A stretch of DNA of 64,000 nucleotides from assembly GCA_012862575.1 (NCBI GenBank), contig BLSF01000053.1, positions 186,001 through 250,000 of the forward strand. Reading direction: 5' to 3'. Shown in pieces: positions 48,575 through 60,060 of this stretch. The position numbers and the translations under genes were made by a program. Source of the stretch: Parietichytrium sp. I65-24A. Taxonomy: Eukaryota; Sar; Bigyra; Thraustochytrida; Thraustochytriidae. The notes beneath the pieces were generated by a model that saw only the letters and a list, made by a program, of their open reading frames with translations, searched no databases and was not told the origin of the DNA. How positions within the stretch are numbered: position 1 is the first letter of the stretch; every line of letters begins with the position of its first letter.

Positions 48575-48746
48575 GCCCGTGCGCGGACACCTGCGCGGAC
48601 ACTCTTATGTATGTATGTATGTACGGTATCTCGCAACCCCACTTCCCTTTGGGGGATACGAGAAGAGAAGAGAAGATACTCACACCCACCCACGCAGTGT
48701 CCGCTGTGGGGCCTTGTTCAAGTGTGGGGTCCGCGCTAACAACAAT

Positions 48747-48777
<31 letters not shown>

Positions 48778-49023
48778 GCAAAGGAAAAAGAAGGAGAATT
48801 TGCCGCGGACCCCTGTTCCGGCGCTTTTGGAAATGATTTTTTTCATACGAAGTCACCAGAAATGGGTCCACTCTCACGTATGTTTTCTGCAACGGCGAAT
48901 GCGGGAACAATTGAATGATTTTGTTGATTTTGTAGCCAGGAGGACTCGGGAGAGCCGGGAAGGAAATGAAAGAGGGCCTTTTCATGGCGAGAATCGGTCA
49001 AGTGGTTGAAAAGATACGAGGGT
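48575..49023. other. intergenic with TATG, GAGAA and CAA repeats
   Basis: 449 bp upstream of the glycosyltransferase. It has a TATG array (48606-48624), AGAAG repeats (48658-48677), and (CAA)n at 48738-48778. No exon was seen. Confidence 0.5.
48738..48778 (+). repeat. (CAA)n microsatellite
   Basis: Thirteen CAA-type triplets, one interrupted as CAATAA. Confidence 0.9.
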
Positions 49024-50459
49024 TCAAAGTGGTTCAAAGTTGGTGTTTTTATTTGGTGGAAATGCTCTTGGAGGAATTTCTTGTGCTTCTCTACCGTATA
49101 CAGAACCGATGGCACGGTGTAAAAGGATGGGTCTAAGCTTGTTCCAGCCGAACCGGAGCTCGTGGGGAACAAGCTCTGAGCTCTTGTTCTTTGTTCTGAG
49201 GGAATTGACCTTGCTGGAGATCTTCGCAAGAGAGAAAAAGTCCTCGGGAAGGGTTCCTTCGAGGGATTTATCCTTCCAGCTCTTGATAAAGACCTCTGCG
49301 ATTCGCTTGCCAGTTGGGTTTTCAGTCGATGCGATCAGATCCTCCAGCTCTCTCACGTAATGGTCTGGCCACTTGTAGCGATTGCTTGCCGTCTCTTGCA
49401 GGCCTTGCTTTGCCCGTCGCTTTGCGCTCTCCTCCGCCTTCTTCTGCTGCTGAAATAGCGATCTCTCGCCTAATTTCAATCTCGCCAGGCAGAGTGTAAT
49501 AACCTGGGTACCTCTTGCGCAGAGCATTTAACATCATTGAGGAATTCATTTTCTCACTACTGCTCTCCTTGCCCTTCAAAAAGAACTCCTTGATCTCATC
49601 TCGGTAACTCTCTTTGTATGTGCACCCATAGCTCGATCCTCCGATTGGTCGCCTTGCCCAGCCTCGACACAGTGATGCTCTGGCTGTATTTGATGCAAGC
49701 CTGTACTCTGGCATATTGCTTTGCCCGTCGCAAACATTGAAGTCTTCGTGGTGACTGCAGAACTGTAGCGCAGACTCCACGGCGAATGATAGGATGTCTT
49801 TTTTGCCAGTGAGATTGCGCATGAGGCGCGCAAGTATCATTGATAAGCATGCCCACAACATAGTCAACAGCGGTGAGCAATCTCTCGTCTCCATTCGTCA
49901 CAGCATCCAAAATCTTGCGAAAACTGCTTTCACTTATTCGCAAGTCCTTTGTTCGACCCTCTGCATCGCAGATCCTGCAATACTCGCTGTAGATTAGCTT
50001 GAATGGCTTTCGGCAAGTCAAACTTGGAAGTCGAATCACCTTCTTCCCCACGGAGATCGGCCTGGTCCCCCATGATACTGCGCCAACGTGCTTCTCAAGC
50101 AGCATGACCTTTAGCGCGTGCTCCACGGCCTCTGGCTTATACTCCATGCGGGAAAACTTGGTTTTGGTAAGTTCTGCCGCGTAATAGTTTGCCTGGTCAC
50201 TATCATTCTCGACACGCCTGCGCTCCCATCCATGCCGGATTCGTGCACCATCAAAAGGTTCGTGACGTTGGGCGTGAATTCGTATGAAAAATCGTGTTAA
50301 AAAACAGAAGTTATAAATTGTTGATGATGGTGGCGATGAGCGCTTGGCGCATGGCGCTTGGCTCGGCGAAGTGAAATGAACGAGAGATGAAGTCAATAAA
50401 CACTGGAAACTGTTTGTTTGCTTGTTTCTCGATTCGATTTTGAAAATTAGCAGTGCCAT
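49024..50459 (-). pseudogene. Broken coding region of unknown family, three overlapping frames
   Basis: Three minus-strand frames overlap in sequence: 49596-50459, 49322-49894 and 49024-49527. Each contains protein-like text that dies out where the next takes over, for example KPFKLIYSEYCRICDAEGRT in the first, LRKRYPGYYTLPGEIEI in the second, and NRYKWPDHYVRELEDLIAST in the third. Together they look like one old gene of roughly 400 codons. I do not recognise the family, and I cannot tell whether it was a host gene or part of a mobile element; no terminal repeats are obvious. Short introns or sequencing errors are alternatives to decay. The first 45 codons of the upstream frame (from ATG 50459) are not persuasive. 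Confidence 0.45.
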
Positions 50460-50489
50460 GAATCATCGATTAAAAAGAATGGCTTCTTT

Positions 50490-50516
50490 GTCGTTGTTGT
50501 TGTTGTTGTTGTCGTT

Positions 50517-50557
<41 letters not shown>

Positions 50558-50605
50558 CGTTGATGTTGTTGATGTTGTTGTTGATGATGATGATGATGAT
50601 GTTCG
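50490..50605 (+). repeat. (TTG)n and (GATGAT)n microsatellite
   Basis: About 25 TTG triplets with GTCGTT interruptions, followed by TTGATG and GATGAT units. Confidence 0.92.
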
Positions 50606-51291
50606 ATGTCCGTGTTCACTGAAGTTGTTGGGCTTGTTTGCTCTGAACGCTGGGGAACCGAACCAAGACCTAGGCCACCATAGACCGGCGAAGGCCAGTT
50701 CGGCCCGGTTCTCCAGCAGAGAACCCGAGGAACTCTTCCTTCTTCATCAGGGTTAGGGTAATCTGGGCTCCTTCGTCGTTTTCTCAGAGTTACCAGTCGG
50801 ACGCCTCCATCGACGCTCTTACCCTCATTCTTGGGGGATTATTAACGGTATCTGTTATTGATTAATAATTGAAACGCCCCCAGGATCTCCCTCCATTCTC
50901 GGTTTAGTTGTAGGGTTTCATTTGGAAAGATGCTTACCCTCCCCCGCCATGCACTGGCCGCACCATCCATTAGATCACTCTTACCTCCACATAATCTTCC
51001 CCTATCACTTCTTCCTACCCCGCCGTCTAAGTCCCATTACAGCAGAGCGTCCACCGCCTTAAAAATCTCAGACTCGCTCGAATTCTGGCACATCCACTTC
51101 CCAGCTAGTCCATCCATTAGCAATAGCTATTCAAGAGCGCAATAGGAGGGTGGAATCGCGGACTTGGGCGTGGGCGACGGGCCCTTGGGCGCCACAGAAA
51201 AGTGGAGGGTCCTAGCCCGGGCCAAACGAAGCGTAAAGGCTGGCAAAGTTTTCCCTTTCGTAGGTGCTGCTTACGGGTCTGCGTAGCGGAG

Positions 51292-51650
51292 GGGACTCGT
51301 GGTGCTTGTCCAGCGGTGCCGAGTCGTACCGTTTCGCGTACCACGGCGCCCACAACTCGGCTCAATCATTCATTCATTCATTCATCTCCCTCTCTCTCTC
51401 TCTCTCTCTTTCTCTCTCTATCAGTAGTACACGCATCACGTCCTTCGTCTTCTCTCTCTCTCTCTCTCTCNGGGACTCGTGGTGCTTGTCCAGCGGTGCC
51501 GAGTCGTACCGTTTCGCGTACCACGGCGCCCACAACTCGGCTCAATCATTCATTCATTCATTCATCTCCCTCTCTCTCTCTCTCTTTCTCTCTCTATCAG
51601 GTAGTACACGCATCACGTCCTTTGCTTTCTCTCTCTCTCTCTACTCTCAC
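51292..51650 (+). repeat. two ~180-bp direct copies separated by one N
   Basis: The block 51292-51470 recurs at 51472-51650. The first 120 bp or so are identical; later differences include the length of the CT run and GTCTTC versus GCTTTC. A single N at 51471 sits exactly at the junction, so two allelic or overlapping contigs may have been joined. A genuine tandem duplication is the alternative. Confidence 0.9.
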
Positions 51651-51756
51651 TCACTCACTCTCACTCACTCTGTCTCTGTGTCTCTCTGTGCAGCGACAGG
51701 AGCAGCACGGCAGGCAGTCAGTCAGGCAGACGCGGCAGTCTCAGCAGCGATTCAAG

Positions 51757-52602
51757 ATGGTAAGTGCGAATGTGCGAATGTGCGATGTGCGATGTGGAAG
51801 ACGGGCGCCCTCGACTGCTCGACTGTGGTCACAAGTGGCTCCGTTTTTGCGGGTGGAGATGGCATTGGTTGTGTTGAATTGGTTGTATTATATGCTGGGT
51901 GAGCGGGAATGTGCTGAGTGCGGTCGTGGGATCGTGGGATCGCGCGAATGTGATCATGTGATTGTGCGGCTGTGGCTGCGCGCTGTTGTGCGAGGTGATG
52001 GGTGGCGGGAAAGATGGGTTTGTGGTCGGGCTGGATGGTTGCTGACGATATGGTGTTGCCTTTTGTTTGGATGGACGTAGGGCGAGAAGAACAAGTTGGA
52101 GAACCCTATGCGCGAGCTTCGCGTTGAGAAGCTCGTGCTCAACATCTCTGTGGGAGAGTCTGGCGATAGGCTTACTCGTGCATGCAAGGTGCTCGAGCAG
52201 CTCTCTGAGCAGAAGGTTGTGCAGTCCAAGGCTCGCTACACACTCCGTGGATTCGGTATCCGCAGAAATGAGAAGATTGCTTGCCACGTTACCGTGCGCG
52301 GAGACAGAGCTATGGAGATCCTCGAGCGCGGCCTCAAGGTCAAGGAGTACGAGTTGGAGAAGAAGAACTTCTCTGAGACCGGAAACTTTGGATTCGGAAT
52401 CACCGAGCACATCGATCTTGGATTGAAATACGACCCAAACACTGGAATCTACGGAATGGACTTCTTCGTTGTCATGGGCAGGAAAGGATGGCGCGTCGCC
52501 AAGCGCAAGAAGTGCCGCAGGAGGCTCGGATCTGGACACAAGATCGATAAGCAGGAGACCATGGCATGGTTCACCAAGAAGTTCGAAGGTATCCTCTCCT
52601 AA
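51757..52602 (+). CDS. RPL11: 60S ribosomal protein L11 (uL5)
   Basis: Exons are 51757-51759 and 52081-52602, giving 174 residues. Exon 1 contributes only the start codon; the 321-nt intron begins GTAAGT and ends ACGTAG, with a CTGAC branch-like motif 39-43 nt upstream. Exon 2 is the rest: [68 protein letters not shown] and [13 protein letters not shown] are all close to eukaryotic L11. The protein sits in the large subunit central protuberance beside 5S rRNA. Without exon 1 the first in-frame ATG would cut off the family's N-terminal residues. Upstream of the start is a long CT-rich tract, partly duplicated. Confidence 0.97.
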
Positions 52603-53005
52603 ATTATAACCATGTGCCTTCATTGTTTGCGTTTGTTTTGTTTTCACCGTCAAATCTCTTTTTGGTCCTTGGTCCTTTTTTTTTGGCTTGTGCAGGTACA
52701 ATTGTAGTGCACTGCTTTTGGTAGAAGTCGTGGTGGCTTCGGCATTGTGCGTCATGAACAATTGTCTCGAAGAAAAAGAATGTTGAAGGGTAGTTTAAGC
52801 TGGCATTCGCTGCACTAACTGAGCCATCGATTCCGTGCTTCAGTCGATGAGTGCAGAAGCAACCTTACATTGGTTTTTTCATTCCCCATCTTTCTCTTCC
52901 ATGAAAATGGCGCAGAAAAAATCTCAAAACTGTTCATCTGATAACTGTATTGATTGATGAGCATTGATTGAAAGCTTTTGATCATCTGCAAACGATTCAA
53001 ATTAA
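52603..53005. other. 3' flank of RPL11, no gene seen
   Basis: 403 bp with T-rich runs (52672-52685). Nothing else was recognised. Confidence 0.4.
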
Positions 53006-53552
53006 CCATTAGTGTACATGGAACGGGCTAAATTATCAGATTTAAGAGGCTTCTTGTTGAGTAAGAAGAAACAGCCCGCTGCGGAGACATTCGTGGACCG
53101 GCAATGATCACAAGGTCCCTTGCGTTTTGTGCAAGTCAACAAGTACAAGTCAACAACGTTGAAAAGATTCTTCCGAACCCTCCAAACTACTGCCGGAGGG
53201 GCGGAACACGCATCAAAATCAAAGAAGACAGCATTGCCTTGGCCATTTGGTGCTGTGGTGTTTATTTCAAATTCCCGGCCTGTGATGCCAAGGTTCAAGC
53301 GTTCAAGTGCTACGTCGGTTCACCTGCTCTTTGATACATTCTGCTGAAGCGCCTCAAGAGCACTTGGGCTCCTCTGAGAATGGCATCCATCCTCTCCCCA
53401 CACTCGCAATTGCTGACTCCAGCCAGCCTGAATTCTAAAATTCGATCGAGCCCTATGCCCAGCAACGACTCCCCACCACGTCGACCCTGGTAATCGCCGA
53501 GAATCTGTGATATATCATGATCTGACATTCCCAGATGAGTTGGATTTGGCGA
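53003..53552 (-). CDS. Possible spliced gene or gene fragment (weak)
   Basis: On the minus strand an open segment from about 53552 (SPNPTHLGMSDHDISQIL) continues through LGIGLDRILEFRLAGVSNCE and VLLRRFSRMYQRAG to a GT at 53323. The text resumes with an acceptor CACAG at 53280 and reads FEINTTAPNGQGNAVFFDFD, VRKNLFNVVDLYLL and CTKRKGPCDHC before TAA. The implied intron is only 44 nt, shorter than any other in the window, and the true 5' end is not visible. Base composition looks coding-like. I do not recognise the product, so this is a weak call. Confidence 0.25.
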
Positions 53553-56500
53553 CTAGACTGAAGCACCCACAAAGCATTTCTTGCTGCAGATGCAAGCTGG
53601 AGGCGTTCAAAGCTTTTCTCCCTTTTTACATTCACTCTTGCTGCCTTTCAAAAAAAGAGCTTCCCGAAGCAAACGACTTCGACCATTCGTCACTTCTCTC
53701 CGAAGGCGAGGTCAATTCGAGTTGTCATCGTCTGGTTTTGGGTGCCTTTTCTGACTGCTGCACTCGCACAATGGACACTCGCCAGTCAAGGAGTGCTAAA
53801 AATCCCGCGTCGTAAACACACATTTTCCGGCTTTCTCGATTCGGTCAGCTCCGAATGCCACGTTTGGCAACAACTGGCGAGAGCATTGCACTCTTGGCAA
53901 CTGGAAGAGAGAGCAGACGTGCGTGCGATACTCACAGCCAGTGCTCAATTTGAACGTCAGCAACAACGCTGTTCCTGGCAGTCAAGAAATGGCGCCGCAT
54001 CGTCTCGATGGAAAATTGAAGGCGAGTTCCCCCCTTCTTAATTATTCGCAGTCTTCAAGACTTCCAAGACTTCACTAGAACTTGCAATGTCTTTCACGCC
54101 TCTCATTGTGGCGCCATTCTCTGCCAATCTTGAAAATCTTACTCCTCTTCGGGGGTCTTTGGCGCAATAAGCTTACGTGCACTTTCTCACGCAACCCTCT
54201 GATTTCCTCGTTAGGTCAAGAGGATTGAGCGGAAGGCAGTGGAAGGGCGTTTCACCTCTCTTAATTAACCTGCCAGGAACAATGGAGCGAATGGCCCTCT
54301 GTCAGTCTTTTGCTAAGTTTATTGCAACCACTTCTTCCACAAGCCGCCTTCCGGCGCGGAGGAAGAAAACGCTTCCACGTGAGCGAGTGGCACAGACCGG
54401 TCAGGTCAGGTCAGGTCGGTTCAGTTCAGGTGAGAGCTTCAAGTTCTCAACGCCATCAACCATCATCATCTAACCACCATCAACCGACGTAACGTAAATG
54501 CACAAACCGGATGACTGGTTGTTGTCTTCACCGTCCTTCACAATCTAAAACAGTACGCGCACTCACAGCCAGCGTCACAGATAACTAACTTGGTGAGTGG
54601 AGTGAGTGGCTTACAACCCAACCCAACCAAATCCAATCCAATCCCTGCCAACCAATCGCTCCTTTCCGGGCCGGAGGGCCTCGAGCAGGAGAAACGGTAT
54701 CCTTGGAATGGTATTGGTGAGCGGTCCTACTCCACGAGCCACCCGTTCGTCCTGCTCGCGAGCTGAGCACAGTGTCACATCCATGCAACCAACAGCGAAG
54801 ATATTTCCATGCAGAAGAGAAAGAGAAAGAGAAAGAGAGAGAGGACAAGCGACGATTCAATCAAAACAACACATTTCGCCAGCAATCTGAGATGTTTGAG
54901 AGACGCCGAACAGATTCGTCATGATTCGTCTACTGTTGGTTGATTCAGAAGCGGTGGGTGGCCCAAAGTAGGCGAGCGGCGATGGTTGGAGATGGTTGGA
55001 GATGATGGTTGGTGATGATGGTTGGAAAATGTTGGAAAGGTTCCATCATGATCTCAGCTTCGAAACGTTGAACAACGATTGACTCACTTGAAGTACAGTA
55101 GTACAGTGCTTGCCGCACGGACACGAGCACACTGCCGTCCACCCATCTCGGATGAAAACTTTTGGAGCTGTACAAGCTATGCAAGCTGTGCAGTAACTTC
55201 AACTTACCCCGCGCTCCATCCGCCAGTCATTCGCGCTCACGGAGTCAAAGAAGTCAAAGCCAAATGCTAGCAACCAACCACCTGTTGTTCCCCACATTTT
55301 GTCTTGTGCTGTTTTGACTGATTTCATTTCTTTTCATACATGCCACGCACTGACTGATTGCTTCATCATTCACTTATATTCATTGATGATTCATTTTATT
55401 GATTGATTGGTCGGCTGAGCACACGTACTGTAGCTGCTTCACTCTCTCCGCCAATGCAAATGCTTTTTCAAAGCTCACCATCCATCGAAAATATTTATTG
55501 CCGGCGATGCTTTGCCTACTGCACGAGTTAGCAGTACATTATCCTAGTACTTGTAGTGTACCTCACTCTCCGTCAGCTAGCAGATACTAAGAACCCGCGT
55601 AGGACGGCCATGTAACGACTGCCCTCGAGAAGCGAGAACGAACCATTTTCCGTGTGTGTCGCTACTAGCGTTTCGAATACTGGAGGAGCTATGCTTCGGT
55701 GGAAAAGTAGGGGGAGATTCTTTTTGAGCTCCTTTTCCTTCTTAGTTAGAGTGCGAGCACGCTTTCGTTTAAAAACCTGTAGGAGAATCATTTGAAAAGT
55801 TGAAAAGTTGAAAAACCTCCTTGATTGAAGAATGAAGAGTAGAGAAGGATAGAAAAAAAAGAAATGAGATTTCTTTTCTGTGGCTAACAGAAAAGAAAAG
55901 ATTAAATCCTCCTCTCTCTTCCTCGCCACGGTCCACCTTGTCGTACCTAGATAGGACTCTCTACACAGCAATCTACGGCTCAAAGTAGCATTCCTTAGCG
56001 CACTCCGCCACCAGTGGTGCACAACTAGTGCTTGGCTAGTCGCCAATAAGACACTGGTCTTACGAATTGCATTATGTGATAATTAAGAGTGAATGCCTGG
56101 CGCGAAGTTGAGCTACGATGCTAGGCTAAATCGATAACTGTCTGTTAATAGCAGGGGACTCATAGCACGGCCTCGAGTGGCGCTATGATGAGGCACTACG
56201 CAAATGCATATCTGTCCAGTAGTTTATAAGCGTTCATACACATTCATACACCCTCAATACCCACAATCGCATTCACCTTAGCGGATGCTATCCCAATACC
56301 GTAGCAGGGTGCCCTTGCGGAGGCTAGCAACCAATAATCCTTCAAGTAAGCCCTGGCCGCCCTCTCTCTTTTGTGTGATTTTCGTGAGCGCACTTACCGC
56401 AGACTAAGCCATATCCCTAGCCTTCTGAGTGGAGGAGGGAAGTCACTGGTGGAGGGAGGAGTGAAGAAATAGGAGTGAGAGAGGGGGAAAGAGAAGGGAC

Positions 56501-57775
56501 AGCGGACAGCGGTGTATTTTGATTTAATTTTTTGAATTTGGAAGGACTCACTTCGAAGACTGACTTGGCTTGCTTGCCAACAAACTAAAATCAAAACAAA
56601 ATGCAAAAATTCAATAAAGTGCTGCAATTTGACAGCGTAAAGAGCGTTCAATTTGCCAACTATTCTGTAACATTATATCAAAATCAGAACAGATTTGAGA
56701 AGCAAACGACTTCGAACCCACCGCAGAGAGAGAGCGGCTAGAAGGAAGGAAGAGAGAAAGAAGAAAAGACTTGATGGAAAGTATTGCAAAGTAACGCGCA
56801 GTAAAAGCAAAGCAAAGGATAAAACCAAAACAACACAAAAAAGCAAAAGAAAAACACCAAAAAGCTCACTTCTACCCGCTCACCCACCCAATCCCTTAGA
56901 ACTCCACCCCCATCCTCGCCCTGGCGGGTGCTATCCTCCTTTCCTACTTCAAACGGTAGCAATGGCGGGTGTGGTGTGAGCACCAACGAAAAGCCGAGTA
57001 GCACGAGTAAGACACAGTAAGACCGCGTAAGGTGACCAACCAAAAGTTTTAGAGGCAAAAGAGGCAAAAAGGCAAAAGTGGAACCTCTGTTTTCTCTGTT
57101 TTCTCTCTTTGACGTTCATTCCAACTGAGCAACACGATTGAACAATTGAACAATTGAACATTGAACAACTGATTGAAGCAAACGAAAGAGCGCTGGCAAG
57201 TTGGCAAGTTCACAAGTTCACAAGTGCGCGACACAGCAATACAAAGCGATACACAGCGATACACAGCGATACAGCAGTGCATGTGAAGCGTTCGTTGACG
57301 CCAGGCAATCCGTCCAACTGGGATTGGACAACATCGAGTGTGGCGGTGATCGCGGTTGGCGAGCGATTTGAAGGTTCGCGTGCGAGCTGGAGTGCCAAGT
57401 TCGAAGTGCCAAGTGCGACTTGGCGGACTGTCTGAGTGGGTGGGTGCGCTCGTTGCTGGGCAGAGGAGTCCACTCGATTGAATTTTGGAGTTCAGACTGG
57501 CTGGAGTCAGCAAGTGCGAGGAAGTTGGGAGCTTGAGGTGCGGAGGATCGCCGGTCTTAGTGTGCACGTCGCAGGGTCGCTCTCTGCTGTGACGTGCTTG
57601 TTCTCAAGCCGTGCACCACGTTTTGCCGAACGCAGTGTGAATGAAGGCAGGCGGCTGGAATCTGCAGGAGGATTGGAGACTTCAACTGGCAGTTTCAGGC
57701 CTTTTCTTGTAAATCACTGATTGTTGGTCCTGGCGACAGGAACGCTCCCGCGACGGCTGGGAGAGGCGTTTCAAG
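53553..57775. other. long intergenic region, no gene called
   Basis: 4.2 kb. It contains CAGGTCAGGT repeats (54400-54428), GAAAGAGAGA runs (54815-54845), a GATGGTTGGAGAT array (54981-55025), AATTGAACA repeats (57138-57170), GATACACAGC repeats (57246-57273), and a palindrome-rich GTAC stretch near 55095-55560. A + strand frame at 53742-54041 has plausible codon use but no domain. AT-rich DNA with poly-A lies at 56690-56880. The last 600 bp lead into the ankyrin gene and are probably its promoter and 5' UTR. Confidence 0.5.
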
Positions 57776-59278
57776 ATGAAAAATGCCCCCGGACTCGGGA
57801 ACGTAGCGCAGCACACAGGTCATGTTGGATCGCCCACGACGGTCGATGGCGTCCAAGATGCCTTTGAGAAGGTGTCTCTTAAAAAGAGAGTACGGAAACG
57901 AGTGTCGTTCGTGCTCCCTGTTGAGAAGAAGCGCGCGAGAACCATTTCCTGGGGAGAAGATGAGGAGGAAGCAAAACCGGACATGCCCGTCAGTGCCACT
58001 AGTGTCTTGCCAACGGACACCGCGGAGCATGCTGTCGATGCGAGCGCGGGGCTTTGCTTAAAACAGGTCTGCGTTACATGCAACTCTTCTTTGGGTAGCT
58101 GCTCCTGTAATTGTAACATATCCAAGCCAATGGCAATCAACGAGTCGCGTTCAGGATCGAACAGGCCACCTTCCGGGCTTTCTGCGCAATTGCGACCTTC
58201 ATCGAGTTCCTCCTCCCAATGTAGTGGCATCAGTCGCGACAGCAGCCATGATGATGACGAGGAACGAGATCAGGTCGGGTCTTTAGTCTGCTTTGTATCA
58301 GCGCCAAAGGCTGTCAGCTTCAGTCTCGACGAGTCTGTGTTGTGCGTCAGCGAGCGCATGAAGGTCGCTTTCGGCTCTACAGAAAGCAATTCGAGCGAGT
58401 CCCCAGTCCATGCGAGGTGCGGCGGGCTCGGACTCACCCCACTTATGAAGGCCGCCAGGGACGGCGACCTTTCCAAGGCCAAGAAAATCCTAAAGTGTGG
58501 TGCAGACCCCGGCATCAACGACAAGAGAGGCTACGACGCCCTCATGTACGCCGTGCGGGACGGCTATGTCGATATGACGAGGCTGCTCCTAGCCTCCATT
58601 CGGCAGCATGTTATGCGCGAGGGACGCAAGGGATACAGGTTTCGAAACAAGCACCGACTAACTCATATGCTCTACGCGGCATTGAACGGTAACCACGAAT
58701 GTGTCAGGGCCCTCGCAGAATTCGGTAGCAAGATTGACTTGTGTGATATCTCCGGCGTGACTCCTCTAATGGCTGCCGCACACAACAATCACCTAGAGAG
58801 CGTCCGGACGCTCGTTGAGCTAGGCGCAAACCTTGAGCTGCAGGATAGGACGGGCTGCACGGCTTTGATGTGGGCAATTCGAGGCGGTAGCGTTCCTGCT
58901 GCCAAGATGCTCTTACAATATGGTGCTGACCCGAACGCAAAAGACAAAACTGGTCGATCTCCACTTCTGATTGCAGTCTTGCAAAAAGACTCGCCGATGG
59001 GCGAAGTTCTGCTCGATCATGGCGCCACAGTGTGCGACAATGTCCGTCTTGCGGTCTTGCGCTCCCACATCGAAAAGGAGCGGTCAGCCGACTCGAAACA
59101 CTTGGACGAAGTTGGGCCGCCTGGGGATGCTCCGCATGCCGAGACTGCCATCGACGGAGGCAATCTTCTGCTTTTGCAAGAGGAGAAGTCTTCGTCGAGC
59201 GGGCGCTCCGACTCTTCAGAGTTCGAATCATCCTCGTCAAGTTCCCACGCCGCCACTCTGCACTCGCAAGTGGTTTGA
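57776..59278 (+). CDS. Ankyrin-repeat protein
   Basis: 500 residues, no introns. The N-terminal 220 residues are disordered, with a basic stretch (KKRVRKRVSFVLPVEKKRAR, about residues 38-57) that could be a nuclear-localisation or RVxF-type phosphatase-docking motif (RVSFV); this is inference. About six ankyrin repeats cover residues 220-425, for example GLTPLMKAARDGDLSKAKKI, GVTPLMAAAHNNHLESVRTL and GCTALMWAIRGGSVPAAKML; the third repeat (THMLYAALNGNHECVRALAE) is degenerate. A Ser-rich tail (SSSGRSDSSEFESSSSSS) ends the protein. Ankyrin arrays bind protein partners; no enzyme domain is visible. The RVSFV plus ankyrin layout recalls myosin-phosphatase-targeting subunits (there RVxF precedes the repeats), but the remaining hallmarks were not checked. 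Confidence 0.9.
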   Translation: MKNAPGLGNVAQHTGHVGSPTTVDGVQDAFEKVSLKKRVRKRVSFVLPVEKKRARTISWGEDEEEAKPDMPVSATSVLPTDTAEHAVDASAGLCLKQVCVTCNSSLGSCSCNCNISKPMAINESRSGSNRPPSGLSAQLRPSSSSSSQCSGISRDSSHDDDEERDQVGSLVCFVSAPKAVSFSLDESVLCVSERMKVAFGSTESNSSESPVHARCGGLGLTPLMKAARDGDLSKAKKILKCGADPGINDKRGYDALMYAVRDGYVDMTRLLLASIRQHVMREGRKGYRFRNKHRLTHMLYAALNGNHECVRALAEFGSKIDLCDISGVTPLMAAAHNNHLESVRTLVELGANLELQDRTGCTALMWAIRGGSVPAAKMLLQYGADPNAKDKTGRSPLLIAVLQKDSPMGEVLLDHGATVCDNVRLAVLRSHIEKERSADSKHLDEVGPPGDAPHAETAIDGGNLLLLQEEKSSSSGRSDSSEFESSSSSSHAATLHSQVV

Positions 59279-59782
59279 GCCATATATTAACTCTCCTGTA
59301 CTATATTTTATATCACCACAGAACATGATCCTCTTCAGGGGCTGTTTTTTATTCTATTTTTTTGTTTTGTGGCCAAAGGCTGACATACTGCAACTCTCTC
59401 TTCACGATCATGGCAGTCGGAGCCTCTTCAAGTCATCCGACTGTCCTCGTCTCCACATTTCCGTCGCCAAAGCCAGAACGTTTCACGGACGAAAAACTCG
59501 GCCCAGATTTGCTAAGCCCTTGCCTGGTACTGCTTTGCATGGCGCTTCTCAATTACCAAAAGCTATGCAATATCCAAAAAAAAGAGTGCCTTACCGTCCT
59601 TCGAAGTTGCCAGGCATTAAAGCAGGCGGAGTGAAACAGTGAATTTGCAAAAGCAGACTGGGAGGTGATGATGTACTCTGAATTCTGAATTGAATAAACG
59701 ATAAATGCATTGAACTTTATGATTGTGGATAGTTCCCCGTATGTTCTCCTCTTCTTGCTCGTTCGTTCTTGTTGATCTCAAG
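59279..59782. other. 3' flank of the ankyrin gene
   Basis: 504 bp. AATAAA at 59693 is a plausible poly(A) signal. No gene was seen. Confidence 0.45.
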
Positions 59783-60060
59783 TCTTCAACACAATAAAAT
59801 TGGAGATGGAGGAGCATCAGCAATTTGTCGCGAGGTGGAGACGAACTCTACGTTGACGTCCTTGAAGTGCGTGTGCGACTTTGGCTCTGGTTTCGCGAAA
59901 GAGTCGAGTCCTTTGATTGAACTTGTCTGTGCTTTGCGGCTGACAATTTTTTATTGTCGTCTCTGCTGAAAATAGCATTGGCGAAAATGGTGTATTAGCT
60001 ATCTGTCTTGGATCCTGGTCCACACTCCACTCGCACACCTTTGACGGTAATGGAATAATT
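59783..60060 (+). pseudogene. orphan LRR unit and a decayed second unit
   Basis: An 84-nt LRR exon-like unit (59783-59866) has an AG acceptor before it and reads LQHNKIGDGGASAI and ETNSTLTSL. It is followed by an intron-like spacer with the same CTTTGCGGCTGAC motif as in the main array. A second unit follows GAAAATAG at about 59975, reads NSIGENGVLAI, and then loses the repeat pattern. No start codon or first exon lies upstream, so these look like stranded copies from the neighbouring gene's repeat family. Confidence 0.7.

Larger units (their letters stand above)
50460..51756. other. intergenic region and RPL11 promoter
   Basis: 1.3 kb. It contains a (TTG)n array (50490-50590) that ends in GATGATG repeats, then unique sequence to about 51290, then a duplicated block (51292-51650). 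The last 100 bp before the RPL11 start are pyrimidine-rich, as expected for a ribosomal protein promoter, and a CTCTGTGCAG acceptor-like site at about 51684-51693 may mark a 5' UTR intron. Confidence 0.5.
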
